The position numbers and the translations under genes are program-made. Shown here piece by piece: positions 8,467-16,040 of a stretch of 64,000 nt of DNA. How positions within the stretch are numbered: position 1 is the first letter of the stretch; each line of letters opens with the position of its first letter. The notes beneath the pieces were generated by a model. The model was not told where the DNA came from and did not search any database. It saw only the letters and a program-made list of their open reading frames with translations. The stretch is from SIG480 sp045539475 (lineage in GTDB: Bacteria; Bacillota; Clostridia; Oscillospirales; JAAYXM01): assembly GCA_045539475.1 (NCBI GenBank), contig JAZQFJ010000063.1:1-64000 (forward strand). Direction: 5' to 3'.

Positions 8467-9534
8467 TCACAATATCATATCGCAGATTGCGATTGCAGCT
8501 GCGGCTTCAATTACCGGTACAGCGCGCGGAACAATGCACGGGTCGTGGCGTCCGACTATCTCAAGCGGCTTATCCTTTCGCTCTGACAAAGATACGCTTT
8601 CCTGCATTCTTGCAACGGACGGCGTAGGCTTTATTGCCGCGCGGAATATAACGGGCATTCCGGAGGTGATTCCACCAAGAGCACCGCCGTGGTTGTTTGT
8701 TTTCGTTTTCACAGAATCTCCGTCCATAAAAAATGCATCGTTGCATTCGCTCCCGCGCATTCTTGCCGCGCCGAACCCCGCGCCGAACTCAATACCTTTT
8801 ACTGCGGGAATGCCGAATATAATACGTGACAGAATATTTTCAACCCCGTCAAACATCGGGTCCCCATACCCCGCGGGAACGCCGCATATTGCACATTCAA
8901 CGATGCCGCCGACGCTGTCAAGGTCACTTTTTGCTTTTATAATTTCCTCCATCATCCGCTCGCCTGCATTCTTATCAAGTACAGAAATGGGCTCACTGTG
9001 CAGAACAGCCGTAATTTCAGGGGTAACGGGAGAAAACGGACGATCGGAAACGCCGGCAATCTCCAGCGCGTGCGCCGCGATGTTTATACCGCGAGTTTTA
9101 AGATACTGAAGGCAGATTCCACCGGCAATGCAGAGGCACGCAGTGAGACGCCCTGAAAAATGCCCGCCGCCGCGGATGTCGTGGAAGGTACCGTATTTTA
9201 CAAATGCAGTAAAATCAGCATGTCCGGGCCGTGGAGTTTCGCGCAGGTTTGAATAATCCTTCGAGCGCGTGTTGGTGCTTTCAATGATTGCGCATACAGG
9301 ACTTCCGCATGTAAAACCGTCTACAACACCGGAAAGAAACCGTGGCTTGTCCGCCTCGCTTCTTGACGTAGTATGTGCACCGCGCCCGGGAGCGCGCCGC
9401 GTCATAAACGCGAGAAGTTCCTCTTCATCAATCGCGATTCCTGCAGGCAATCCGTCAATCACAACGCCGATTGCCTCGGAATGTGACTGACCGAAGATTG
9501 AAATTTTTAATTTTTCACCGATAACCGAGGACAT
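8467..9534 (-). CDS. aroC: Chorismate synthase
   Basis: 355 aa. Catalyses the last shikimate step, 5-enolpyruvylshikimate-3-phosphate to chorismate, using reduced FMN as catalyst. The family signatures are present: GQSHSEAIGVVIDGLPAG near the N-terminus, RRAPGRGAHTTSRSEAD, GGHFSGRLTACLC, and the C-terminal NNHGGALGGITSGMPV and RHDPCIVPRAVPV. It begins 3 nt after the aroA stop, so translation is probably coupled. The next gene is pheA, which uses its product directly. No odd features were seen. Confidence 0.97.
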   Translation of the reverse strand: MSSVIGEKLKISIFGQSHSEAIGVVIDGLPAGIAIDEEELLAFMTRRAPGRGAHTTSRSEADKPRFLSGVVDGFTCGSPVCAIIESTNTRSKDYSNLRETPRPGHADFTAFVKYGTFHDIRGGGHFSGRLTACLCIAGGICLQYLKTRGINIAAHALEIAGVSDRPFSPVTPEITAVLHSEPISVLDKNAGERMMEEIIKAKSDLDSVGGIVECAICGVPAGYGDPMFDGVENILSRIIFGIPAVKGIEFGAGFGAARMRGSECNDAFFMDGDSVKTKTNNHGGALGGITSGMPVIFRAAIKPTPSVARMQESVSLSERKDKPLEIVGRHDPCIVPRAVPVIEAAAAIAICDMIL

Positions 9535-9537
9535 TTT

Positions 9538-10803
9538 CTATTCCTCCTTTTTATTTATGACAGCACCGAGGTGTGCGTATTTTTCATAAAAATCGCCGTA
9601 GGATTTTCTCACTGCCTCCGCACCGTGTACCGTAACCGCACCGTCGCTTGCCGCGGCGGCGATTGCGGCGCTCATTGCTATTCTGTGGTCGTTTTCGGAA
9701 TTAACTCGTCCTCCGGAAAGCTTCTTTTTGCCGAAAATGCGTATCCCATTCGGTTCAGCTTCTGCGTCGGCACCGAGAGATAAAAGCATATTTACGGTGG
9801 ATTCAATCCTGTCGCTTTCCTTTATGCGAAGTCTTCCGGCACCTGTTATTCTGGTTTCGCCGTTTGAAACGGCGGCAATAACGGAAAGAACCGGGACAAG
9901 GTCGGGAATTTCGGATGCATCAATTCTTACAGCAGAAAGAGGCTTTTTTCTGACTGTGATGCCGGCATCGCTACGCGTAACCTCTGCACCGAAACGGGTG
10001 AGAATGTCAATGACGGCACGGTCGCCCTGCATGCTGTCATACTTCAGTCCGTGCACCGTGATTCCTTCTTCTGACAAAGCACCGAGGCAAAGCCAGAATG
10101 CGGCATTTGACCAGTCGCCTTCAACCGTAAGTCTTCCCGGTGAGATATATTTCTGATTTCCGGGGATTTTTATTTTATTGCCGTCCATTTCGGCTTTTAT
10201 CCCGAATGTATGAACCGCGTCAAGTGTCATTTTTATGTATGAAAGTGATTCGATTTTTCCTGTTATATCAATCTCGCTGTTTTCATCAAGAAGCGGAAGT
10301 GCGAAGATAAGGCCGGAAATAAACTGCGAGCTTATATTGCCCGGCAAAGTGAATCTGCCGCCGCGAAGTCCGCCGTGAGCAGTAAGCGGAAGAGTTCCGT
10401 TATAATCTATGGAAGCCCCGCACAAGGAAAGGCAGTCAACCAGTGGAGAAACAGGTCTTTCGGGAAGGCGCCCCTCGCCTGTGAAAGTAACATCTCCCCC
10501 GAGTGCCGCGGCAACGGGAATGAGAAAACGGAGCGTAGAACCGCTCTCGCCACAGGAAAGCAAAGATTCAGTGCGTCTCTTTATCGGAGATACGGAATAC
10601 ACGCCCTCCTGATTTTTTATTTCTGCGCCGAGTGCGGCAAGGCATCGGGCGGTAGCGGCGATATCAAGGCTTTCGGCAGGGCATACAATTTCCGTGGGTT
10701 TATCTGAAAGGGCGGCACAGATGAGAAGTCTGTGTGCCACAGATTTTGAAGGAATTACCTCAATTTCGCCGGAGGGGGAAGGGCAGGTTATTTCTGCAAT
10801 CAT
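9538..10803 (-). CDS. aroA: 3-phosphoshikimate 1-carboxyvinyltransferase (EPSP synthase)
   Basis: 421 aa. Joins shikimate-3-phosphate and PEP. The two-domain inverse alpha/beta fold signatures are visible: PSKSVAHRLLICAAL, then CGESGSTLRFLIPVAAALG (substrate and PEP binding), GNISSQFISGLIFALP, and the C-terminal RIKESDRIESTVNML and DHRIAMSAAIAA. Active-site residues D/E in the DLVPVLSV and KESDR stretches are as expected. It is in operon with aroB (35 nt upstream) and aroC (3 nt downstream). The motif GESGSTLRF after residue 80 leaves class I versus II assignment open; I did not try to predict inhibitor sensitivity. Confidence 0.97.
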   Translation of the reverse strand: MIAEITCPSPSGEIEVIPSKSVAHRLLICAALSDKPTEIVCPAESLDIAATARCLAALGAEIKNQEGVYSVSPIKRRTESLLSCGESGSTLRFLIPVAAALGGDVTFTGEGRLPERPVSPLVDCLSLCGASIDYNGTLPLTAHGGLRGGRFTLPGNISSQFISGLIFALPLLDENSEIDITGKIESLSYIKMTLDAVHTFGIKAEMDGNKIKIPGNQKYISPGRLTVEGDWSNAAFWLCLGALSEEGITVHGLKYDSMQGDRAVIDILTRFGAEVTRSDAGITVRKKPLSAVRIDASEIPDLVPVLSVIAAVSNGETRITGAGRLRIKESDRIESTVNMLLSLGADAEAEPNGIRIFGKKKLSGGRVNSENDHRIAMSAAIAAAASDGAVTVHGAEAVRKSYGDFYEKYAHLGAVINKKEE

Positions 10804-10837
10804 AAATTAATTCTTCTTTCCTGGAAAAATTCATAAG

Positions 10838-11911
10838 CTAAAACATCTCTGAAATTGCCGGAAGAAATCCTTTTTCAAAAATGCCGCGGATTTCGTTGAT
10901 GTCAAATGTATGAAGCTCGCTTTTTCCGCGCACAAAAGGAAAAACAAGTGTTATCTTCCCGGAGTTTCGCTTTTTGTCGGACATTGCATAGTGCGCAAGA
11001 GACTCTGCGTCATACATACATTCCGTTGGCAGCGAATATTTTCTGCAAAGCTCCTCTATTTCTTCGGCAACGCCGGCGGCGCAAAGAAGAAGATGTTCTG
11101 CGGCGCGCGCCATAAGGCACATACCGATTGCAACGGCACGACCGTGAGAAATCTCAAAGCCCGAGAGTTTCTCAATTGAATGAGCGGGAGTATGGCCGAG
11201 ATTGAGAAGCTGGCGAATTCCCAGATCAAATTCGTCCTGAGCCACGATATCGCGTTTTATGCGGATGCACTCGGCGATAAGCTCTTCAAGATGCTCGTGT
11301 GCACCCATGTGGCAGAGGTTAAGAATCTGCCAGCTTCCGAGCGCTCCGTATTTTATAACCTCCGCCATTCCGTCAGAGAAGATATTTTCCGGAAGATTTT
11401 TTATTATTTCCGTATCGCAGAGGACAAGGCTTGGCTGATAGAAAGCTCCGGCGAGATTTTTTCCTGCGCGGAGATTTATTGCAGTTTTTCCGCCGACGGA
11501 AGAGTCAACTGCAGAGAGAAGGGTTGTCGGTATTTGTACAAATGAGATTCCGCGCAAAAAGCTTGCGGCGGCAAACCCGGTAAGATCCCCAACAACTCCT
11601 CCGCCGAGAGCAACAATGCAGTCGGCACGCGTGAGCCCTTCGTCTGCGAGAAATTCGAGCAGCTTTATGTAGTTTTCCGCGCTTTTTGATTCTTCTCCGT
11701 GGGGAATAACAAAATCGGCAACAGAAAAACCGGAATTTTCAAGCAGTTCGCGCACGTCGTCAAAAAACAGACGGTGAGTTGTATCATCCGATACGACGGC
11801 GCACCGTCTTCCTTTTACAAGAGAAGCGGTAAGCTCACCGATACGGGAGAGAACTCCTCCGCCTATAATGACATCATAACACCGTGAGGCATCTATTCTA
11901 ATTCTCTCCAC
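10838..11911 (-). CDS. aroB: 3-dehydroquinate synthase
   Basis: 357 aa. Converts DAHP to 3-dehydroquinate with NAD+ and a divalent metal. Visible: VIPHGEESKS, ALGGGVVGDLTGFAAASFLRG (NAD-binding), PTTLLSAVDSSVGGKTAIN, KNLAGAFYQPSLVLCD, and metal-binding HTPAHSIE with SHGRAVAIGM. The start is GTG at 11911, 18 nt upstream of the tyrA stop, so the genes overlap by 19 nt and are probably translationally coupled. An AAGGA lies about ten bases upstream of this GTG. No aroD/aroQ, aroE or aroK gene lies in the cluster, so steps 3-5 of the pathway are encoded elsewhere. Confidence 0.96.
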   Translation of the reverse strand: MERIRIDASRCYDVIIGGGVLSRIGELTASLVKGRRCAVVSDDTTHRLFFDDVRELLENSGFSVADFVIPHGEESKSAENYIKLLEFLADEGLTRADCIVALGGGVVGDLTGFAAASFLRGISFVQIPTTLLSAVDSSVGGKTAINLRAGKNLAGAFYQPSLVLCDTEIIKNLPENIFSDGMAEVIKYGALGSWQILNLCHMGAHEHLEELIAECIRIKRDIVAQDEFDLGIRQLLNLGHTPAHSIEKLSGFEISHGRAVAIGMCLMARAAEHLLLCAAGVAEEIEELCRKYSLPTECMYDAESLAHYAMSDKKRNSGKITLVFPFVRGKSELHTFDINEIRGIFEKGFLPAISEMF

Positions 11912-12744
11912 TCTTCATCTATCCTTTCTTTCCGCATACGCCCCTCGCGGAGAAGGGACATAAGACGCTCTTCATCGTTTTCTGCGAGCGCGTCGCGGTA
12001 TTCTGTAAGTGAATCTATAATAAAATCAAGCTCGGAAATAAGATTTCCGCGGTTTTCAAGAAAAAGCTCCGTCCACATTTTTTCCGAAAGCTTTGCAACG
12101 CGCGTCAGGTCTTTATAGCTCCCTGCGGAAAAACCCTTGTGCGCCTCGGCGCGGGGGGATTTTACATATGCGTTTGAAACAACGTGGGCGAGCTGGGAAG
12201 TGTATGCAATAATCTCATCATGTTGTTCTGCGCTTGTCACCGTGACATGGGCGAAGCCTGCACGGACAAGGCACTTTTTGGCCTTTTCAAGAAGAGCAAT
12301 ATCCTCTCCGGGTTTAGGAACGAGAATCATACACGCCCCGCGGAAGAGGTTCACCTCGGCATAACGGAAGCCGGAAAACTGGCGTCCTGCCATAGGATGC
12401 CCGCCGATGTAGTGAAAGCCGTGTTTTTCTGCGAGTGCGAAAAGCGCGGGGCAAACAAACTCTTTTACGCCGCAACAGTCGATTACTATTGCTTCTTTTT
12501 TTATAAGATGTGCGTGTTGCTTCATATAATCAAGGGTCGCCTGCGGGTAAAGAGCAACAAAGATAAAATCACACTCTGAAAGTGCTTCATCGGTGAGCTT
12601 GCCGTCAACTGCGTTGACAAGAACCGCTCTCTTGTAGGAAACCTCATCGATGTCATATGCATAGACGGTGTAATCGGTGTTGAACTTAAACGCTTTTGCA
12701 AGCGAGCCGCCGATGAGACCGAGCCCTACGACGCCTATCGTCAT
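11893..12744 (-). CDS. tyrA: Prephenate dehydrogenase
   Basis: 283 aa. Oxidatively decarboxylates prephenate to 4-hydroxyphenylpyruvate (Tyr branch). The N-terminal Rossmann fold starts with VVGLGLIGGSLAKA, followed by DCCGVKE, GGHPMAGRQFSGF (prephenate-binding histidine region) and TSAEQHDEIIAYTSQLAHVVS. No C-terminal ACT domain is present, since the protein ends soon after the dimerisation helices. Feedback control by Tyr may therefore act mainly on the first enzyme and on transcription. It overlaps aroF by 4 nt (ATGA) and aroB by 19 nt. Confidence 0.95.
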   Translation of the reverse strand: MTIGVVGLGLIGGSLAKAFKFNTDYTVYAYDIDEVSYKRAVLVNAVDGKLTDEALSECDFIFVALYPQATLDYMKQHAHLIKKEAIVIDCCGVKEFVCPALFALAEKHGFHYIGGHPMAGRQFSGFRYAEVNLFRGACMILVPKPGEDIALLEKAKKCLVRAGFAHVTVTSAEQHDEIIAYTSQLAHVVSNAYVKSPRAEAHKGFSAGSYKDLTRVAKLSEKMWTELFLENRGNLISELDFIIDSLTEYRDALAENDEERLMSLLREGRMRKERIDEEWRELE

Positions 12745-13745
12745 AATTCCACCGCCTTGCGAACAGCAAAGACTGCTTTTGCAACATCGTCAAACTGCTC
12801 GGGAGTGAGCGATTGTGCGCCGTCGCACAGCGCGTGCTTGGGGTCGTTGTGAACCTCTATCATAAGTCCGTCTGCACCGCATGCTGCCGCGGCAAGAGCC
12901 ATTGGCTTTACAAGGCGTGAGATGCCGCTTGCGTGGCTCGGATCAACAACAACCGGAAGATGCGAAAGCTCTTTGAGCATCGGGACGGCTGACAGGTCAA
13001 GCGTGTTGCGGGTGTATGTTTCAAATGTGCGTATTCCGCGTTCGCAGAGGATGATGTTTTCGTTTCCTCCTGCCATTATATACTCCGCGCTCATAAGAAG
13101 CTCTTTTAACGTGTTTGCAAGCCCGCGCTTTAAGAGGATGGTTTTGTTTGTTTTGCCAAGCTCTTTTAAAAGCTCGAAATTCTGCATATTGCGCGCACCA
13201 ACCTGAATGATATCAACATTTTCAAAGAGATAAAGGTGGTTTGCGTTCATAATTTCCGTAACGATAGGCATTCCTGTTTCTTCTTTTGCTTCCAGAAGAA
13301 AATCTATCCCTTCGGCTTTGAGACCCTGGAAGTCATAAGGGCTTGTTCTTGGCTTGAATGCGCCGCCTCGGAGAAGTGTTGCGCCCGATGCTTTTACCGC
13401 GTGGGCGATGCCGAGGATTTGTTCCTCGCTCTCGACGGAGCAGGGACCTGCAATAAGCGCGAAGTTTCCGCCGCCGATTTTCACACCGCCTACATCAACG
13501 ACCGTGTTTTCGGGATGAAATTTGCGGTTTGCGCTTTTAAACGGTTCTGTTATACGTGTTACATTCTGGATGATGTCAAGCCCTTCAATAAGCTCTATAT
13601 CAATATTTGTTGTGTCTCCGATAAAGCCGAGGACCGTCTGATATTCGCCCTTCGACACGTGGACCTGTATATTCTGCTCATTGAGCCACGCTATAAGGTT
13701 ATCAACCTGTGCCTGGGGGACATCGCGTCTGAGAACTGCTATCAT
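12741..13745 (-). CDS. aroF: 3-deoxy-7-phosphoheptulonate (DAHP) synthase with N-terminal regulatory domain
   Basis: 334 aa from the ATG at 13745, chosen because GGAGG (13754-13758 on the minus strand) sits 8 nt upstream. It condenses PEP and erythrose-4-phosphate, committing carbon to aromatics. Residues about 1-70 form a ferredoxin-like/ACT-type domain (MIAVLRRDVPQAQVDNLI). In related type I-beta enzymes such as Thermotoga DAHP synthase this domain gives Phe/Tyr inhibition. The barrel follows with LIAGPCSVES, LRGGAFKPRTSPY, QVGARNMQNF, ILLKRG, VVVDPSHASG and GLMIEVH. It is the first structural gene of the aro operon and lies directly behind the leader-peptide attenuator described separately. 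Confidence 0.96.
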   Translation of the reverse strand: MIAVLRRDVPQAQVDNLIAWLNEQNIQVHVSKGEYQTVLGFIGDTTNIDIELIEGLDIIQNVTRITEPFKSANRKFHPENTVVDVGGVKIGGGNFALIAGPCSVESEEQILGIAHAVKASGATLLRGGAFKPRTSPYDFQGLKAEGIDFLLEAKEETGMPIVTEIMNANHLYLFENVDIIQVGARNMQNFELLKELGKTNKTILLKRGLANTLKELLMSAEYIMAGGNENIILCERGIRTFETYTRNTLDLSAVPMLKELSHLPVVVDPSHASGISRLVKPMALAAAACGADGLMIEVHNDPKHALCDGAQSLTPEQFDDVAKAVFAVRKAVEL

Positions 13746-13761
13746 TTTTATTACCTCCAAC

Positions 13762-13803
13762 AAAAAAAGCTTTACAGTAGTGATATCTACTGCAAAGCTT
13801 TTT
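13762..13803 (-). terminator. Attenuator terminator in the aroF leader
   Basis: On the minus strand AAAAAGCTTTGCAGTAG (13803-13787) pairs with CTACTGTAAAGC plus Ts (13780 downward), about 17 bp with one G-U. The loop is ATATCA, and the structure runs into seven Ts. It lies just upstream of the aroF ribosome-binding site, inside the transcript, so it acts as a conditional terminator and not an operon end. Confidence 0.9.
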
Positions 13804-13837
13804 TAATTCAAAAACTTTTTAAGCACCAGAAATCACT
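13779..13837 (-). promoter_or_regulatory. Predicted antiterminator pairing of the aroF leader
   Basis: AGTGATTTCTGGTGC (13837-13823) can pair with GCAGTAGATATCACT (13793-13779). By hand alignment, 13 of 15 positions pair, one of them G-U. The second strand is the terminator's 5' arm core plus loop, so the two structures are mutually exclusive. The first strand starts in the 3' arm of the upstream 13-bp hairpin, completing a 1:2, 2:3, 3:4 arrangement as in classical attenuators. This is inferred from sequence only. Confidence 0.65.
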
Positions 13838-13867
13838 TTTACTTTTTAAAGTTAAAAAAGTAAAAGT
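13835..13867 (-). promoter_or_regulatory. Leader hairpin 1:2 over the Phe/Tyr codons
   Basis: A perfect 13-bp inverted repeat on the minus strand: ACTTTTACTTTTT (13867-13855) and AAAAAGTAAAAGT (13847-13835), loop TAACTTT. The 5' arm lies in the Tyr15-Phe19 codons of the leader peptide and the 3' arm contains its stop codon. A ribosome stalled on the aromatic codons would cover arm 1 and free arm 2 for antitermination. Confidence 0.7.
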
Positions 13868-13910
13868 AAAAGTAGTAAAATATTGCAGAAACGGATGCCG
13901 TGATTGCCAT
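13839..13910 (-). CDS. Phe/Tyr-rich leader peptide of the aromatic amino acid operon
   Basis: A 23-codon ORF with ATG at 13910, about ten bases after AAGGA. It begins MAITASVSAI, then FYYFYFYFFNF, KK and TAA. Ten of eleven residues 11-21 are aromatic: six Phe (all TTT) and four Tyr (all TAC). It starts about 26 nt downstream of the predicted transcription start and is followed by mutually exclusive RNA structures ending in a terminator, then aroF. This is the architecture of ribosome-mediated attenuation (trpL, pheL). Expected role: low charged Phe- or Tyr-tRNA stalls the ribosome, the antiterminator forms and aroF-tyrA-aroB-aroA-aroC-pheA is transcribed. No homolog is claimed. A longer plus-strand frame over this site is judged spurious. 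Confidence 0.85.
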   Translation of the reverse strand: MAITASVSAIFYYFYFYFFNFKK

Positions 13911-13942
13911 ATTAATTACTTCCTTTTTCGTGGTTTTAAAAA

Positions 13943-13971
13943 ATTATACCACCGTAAAGTTCGTTTGTCAA
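13943..13971 (-). promoter_or_regulatory. Sigma-A promoter of the aro operon
   Basis: On the minus strand, TTGACA (13971-13966), a 17-bp spacer and TATAAT (13948-13943) match consensus exactly. Initiation is expected near 13936, giving a leader of about 190 nt before aroF. The very strong promoter fits an operon controlled mainly by attenuation. Confidence 0.93.
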
Positions 13972-14072
13972 TGATTTTTTGCGAAAAAAGCGCTTGATTT
14001 ATCAATAATTTATTGTTTGAATGAATTTTGAAAAAAATTCGCCGTTTTTTTTCTTAAATCTCCAAAAAAGTC

Positions 14073-14101
14073 TTGCAAAATCTGTAAAAATGTCATAAAA
14101 T
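14073..14101 (+). promoter_or_regulatory. Predicted promoter of trmL
   Basis: TTGCAA (14073-14078), 17 bp, TAAAAT (14096-14101). It is about 66 nt upstream of the GTG start chosen for trmL and diverges from the aro promoter. The stretch 13972-14072 between the two promoters is AT-rich, and I see no gene in it. Confidence 0.7.
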
Positions 14102-14167
14102 AATACGGTGTCGGGCTCGCGGGAAAACCGCGTGGTGCGGCGCGTGAAATCTTTCGGAGGTGCGCCT

Positions 14168-14659
14168 GTGTTCAATATTGTTCTTGTAGAGCCTGAGATC
14201 CCCGCGAATACGGGCAACATCTCGCGCACTTGTGCCGTTACGGGCGCGGCGCTTCATCTTGTCCGCCCTCTTGGTTTTGACATTTCCGACCGCCAGCTTC
14301 GCCGCGCCGGACTTGACTACTGGAAACACCTTGATATCACGCTGTATGACAGCATTGACGATTTTTTTGAAAAGAATGCCGGTGGCCGTTTCTTTTTTTG
14401 TACGACGAAGGCATCGCATACTTATACTGATTACAAGTACCGCGAGGGGGATTATTTCATCTTCGGCAAGGAAACAAAAGGCCTCCCCGAGCCTCTTCTT
14501 GCAAAAAACGCGGATACGTGTATCCGTATTCCGATGCTTCCGACGCTGCGGTCACTTAACCTGTCGAACTCCGTTGCTGTTATTATATATGAAGCTTTGC
14601 GGTGTGTCGGCTTTGAAAATATGCAGATGACGGGGCAGCTTCACAACATCGTCGAATAA
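14168..14659 (+). CDS. trmL: tRNA (cytidine/uridine-34 2'-O)-methyltransferase TrmL
   Basis: 163 aa from the GTG at 14168, picked because GGAGG ends about 7 nt upstream; an in-frame GTG at 14108 would add an unlikely tail. It is a SPOUT-class methyltransferase. The N-terminus NIVLVEPEIPANTGNISRTC is diagnostic, followed by VRPLGFDISD, YWKHLD, FGKETKGLPE (SAM-binding knot) and IPMLPTLRSLNLSNSVAVIIYE. It methylates the ribose of the wobble nucleotide of certain leucine tRNAs. It is transcribed on its own or with the downstream glycolytic genes, which have their own promoter 140 nt further on. Confidence 0.93.
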   Translation: MFNIVLVEPEIPANTGNISRTCAVTGAALHLVRPLGFDISDRQLRRAGLDYWKHLDITLYDSIDDFFEKNAGGRFFFCTTKASHTYTDYKYREGDYFIFGKETKGLPEPLLAKNADTCIRIPMLPTLRSLNLSNSVAVIIYEALRCVGFENMQMTGQLHNIVE

Positions 14660-14743
14660 TGAAGATTTTCGCAAAATCACAAAAAAATGTTATGAAAATA
14701 ATGAAATATAGTTAAAATAACAGTGTAATACTTGCGTATTATG

Positions 14744-14752
14744 TGTTATAAT
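14744..14752 (+). promoter_or_regulatory. Extended -10 promoter of the glycolytic operon
   Basis: TGT directly before TATAAT (14747-14752) makes an extended -10 element. The hexamer at the -35 distance (TGTAAT) is weak. The start would give a leader of about 45 nt before pgk. The rest of the trmL-pgk gap is AT-rich with no gene seen. Confidence 0.6.
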
Positions 14753-14803
14753 ATATAGTATGTCAATTAAATAACAATAAAATTAATTACGGAGGTATAT
14801 ATC

Positions 14804-15994
14804 ATGAACTACAACAAAAAGACCATCGAAGACATAAACCCCCGCGGCAAGCGTGTCCTCGTCCGTTGCGACTTCAACGTCAAGCAGGATGACACAGGTG
14901 CTATCACAGATGATAAGCGTATCGTTGCCGCGCTTCCTACAATCAAGTATCTTATTGAGAACGGCGCGCGCGTCATTCTTTGCTCTCACCTCGGACGTCC
15001 GAAGGGTGAGGTTAACCCGAAGTTCTCTCTTGCTCCGGTTGCTGTTCGCCTTTCTGAGCATCTCGGCATCGAAGTGAAGATGGCTTCCGATGTTATCGGC
15101 GAAAGTGCAAAGGCACTTGCGGCTTCTCTTTCCGACGGCGAAGTTATGCTTCTTGAAAATGTCCGTTACCACAAGGAAGAAGAAAAGAACGATCCGGCTT
15201 TTGCAAAGGAGCTTGCATCCCTTGCAGAGCTTTATGTAAATGACGCATTCGGTACGGCTCACCGCGCTCATGCATCAACTGCGGGTGTTGCAGATTACCT
15301 TCCGGCTGTTTGCGGATATCTCATCGGCAAGGAAATCGGAATTATGGGTCAGGCTCTTTCAAATCCGAAGCGTCCGTTTGTTGCAATCCTCGGCGGCGCA
15401 AAGGTTTCCGATAAGCTCGGCGTTATCAACAACCTCCTTGAAAAGGTTGACACTCTCATTATCGGCGGCGGTATGGCATACACCTTTGCAAAGGCTGCAG
15501 GCGGAAGCATCGGCACATCCCTCTGTGAGGATGACCGTCTCGATTATGCACGCGAAATGATTAAGAAGGCAGAAGAAAAGGGCGTAAACTTCCTTCTCCC
15601 GACAGATACTGTTGTTGCAGAAAAGTTTGCTGCAGACGCAGAAAGCAAGGTTGTTCCGACTAAGGAAATTCCGGACGGATGGATGGGACTTGACATTGGC
15701 CCTGATACTGTCAAGGCATTCTCCGATGCAATAAAGAGCGCAGGCACCGTTATCTGGAACGGTCCTATGGGCGTTTTTGAGTTTGAAAAGTTTGCTAAGG
15801 GAACAGAGGCAGTATGCGCTGCTGTTGCGGAAAGCGGCTCTATCTCCATTGTCGGCGGCGGTGACAGTGCAGCAGCTGTTAAGAAGCTCGGCTTTGCCAA
15901 AAAGATGACACACATCTCCACAGGCGGCGGCGCAAGCCTTGAGTTCCTCGAGGGTATTGCACTTCCGGGTATTGCATGCCTCGAAGATAAGTAA
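14804..15994 (+). CDS. pgk: Phosphoglycerate kinase
   Basis: 396 aa, full length. Transfers the acyl phosphate of 1,3-bisphosphoglycerate to ADP in glycolysis. Signatures: GKRVLVRCDFNV near the N-terminus, SHLGRPKGE, the FGTAHRAHAS substrate loop, AILGGAKVSDKLGVI, WNGPMGVFE and GGGDSAAAVKKLG (nucleotide binding). A GGAGG lies about 10 nt upstream of the ATG. It is a stand-alone kinase, not the Pgk-Tpi fusion known in some anaerobes. It is the first gene of a co-directional pgk-tpiA-gpmI-eno set; gap, the preceding enzyme, is not in this window. Confidence 0.98.
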   Translation: MNYNKKTIEDINPRGKRVLVRCDFNVKQDDTGAITDDKRIVAALPTIKYLIENGARVILCSHLGRPKGEVNPKFSLAPVAVRLSEHLGIEVKMASDVIGESAKALAASLSDGEVMLLENVRYHKEEEKNDPAFAKELASLAELYVNDAFGTAHRAHASTAGVADYLPAVCGYLIGKEIGIMGQALSNPKRPFVAILGGAKVSDKLGVINNLLEKVDTLIIGGGMAYTFAKAAGGSIGTSLCEDDRLDYAREMIKKAEEKGVNFLLPTDTVVAEKFAADAESKVVPTKEIPDGWMGLDIGPDTVKAFSDAIKSAGTVIWNGPMGVFEFEKFAKGTEAVCAAVAESGSISIVGGGDSAAAVKKLGFAKKMTHISTGGGASLEFLEGIALPGIACLEDK

Positions 15995-16040
15995 GTATTA
16001 TTGACGTATAAGCGTTTGACATAGATTAAGGAGAAACACA

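Noticed and set aside
13840..13880. Short TTTTAC repeats as a CRISPR or microsatellite
   Set aside because: The repeat is the alternating Phe/Tyr codons of the leader peptide; no spacer structure exists.
13839..13910. T-box or TRAP-type control of the aro operon
   Set aside because: The leader is under 200 nt, and neither a T-box sequence nor repeated GAG/UAG triplets was found. The translated aromatic run explains the region better.
13236..13997. 253-codon plus-strand frame across aroF and its leader
   Set aside because: It is antisense to aroF and to the leader peptide, promoter and terminator, and has no family resemblance.
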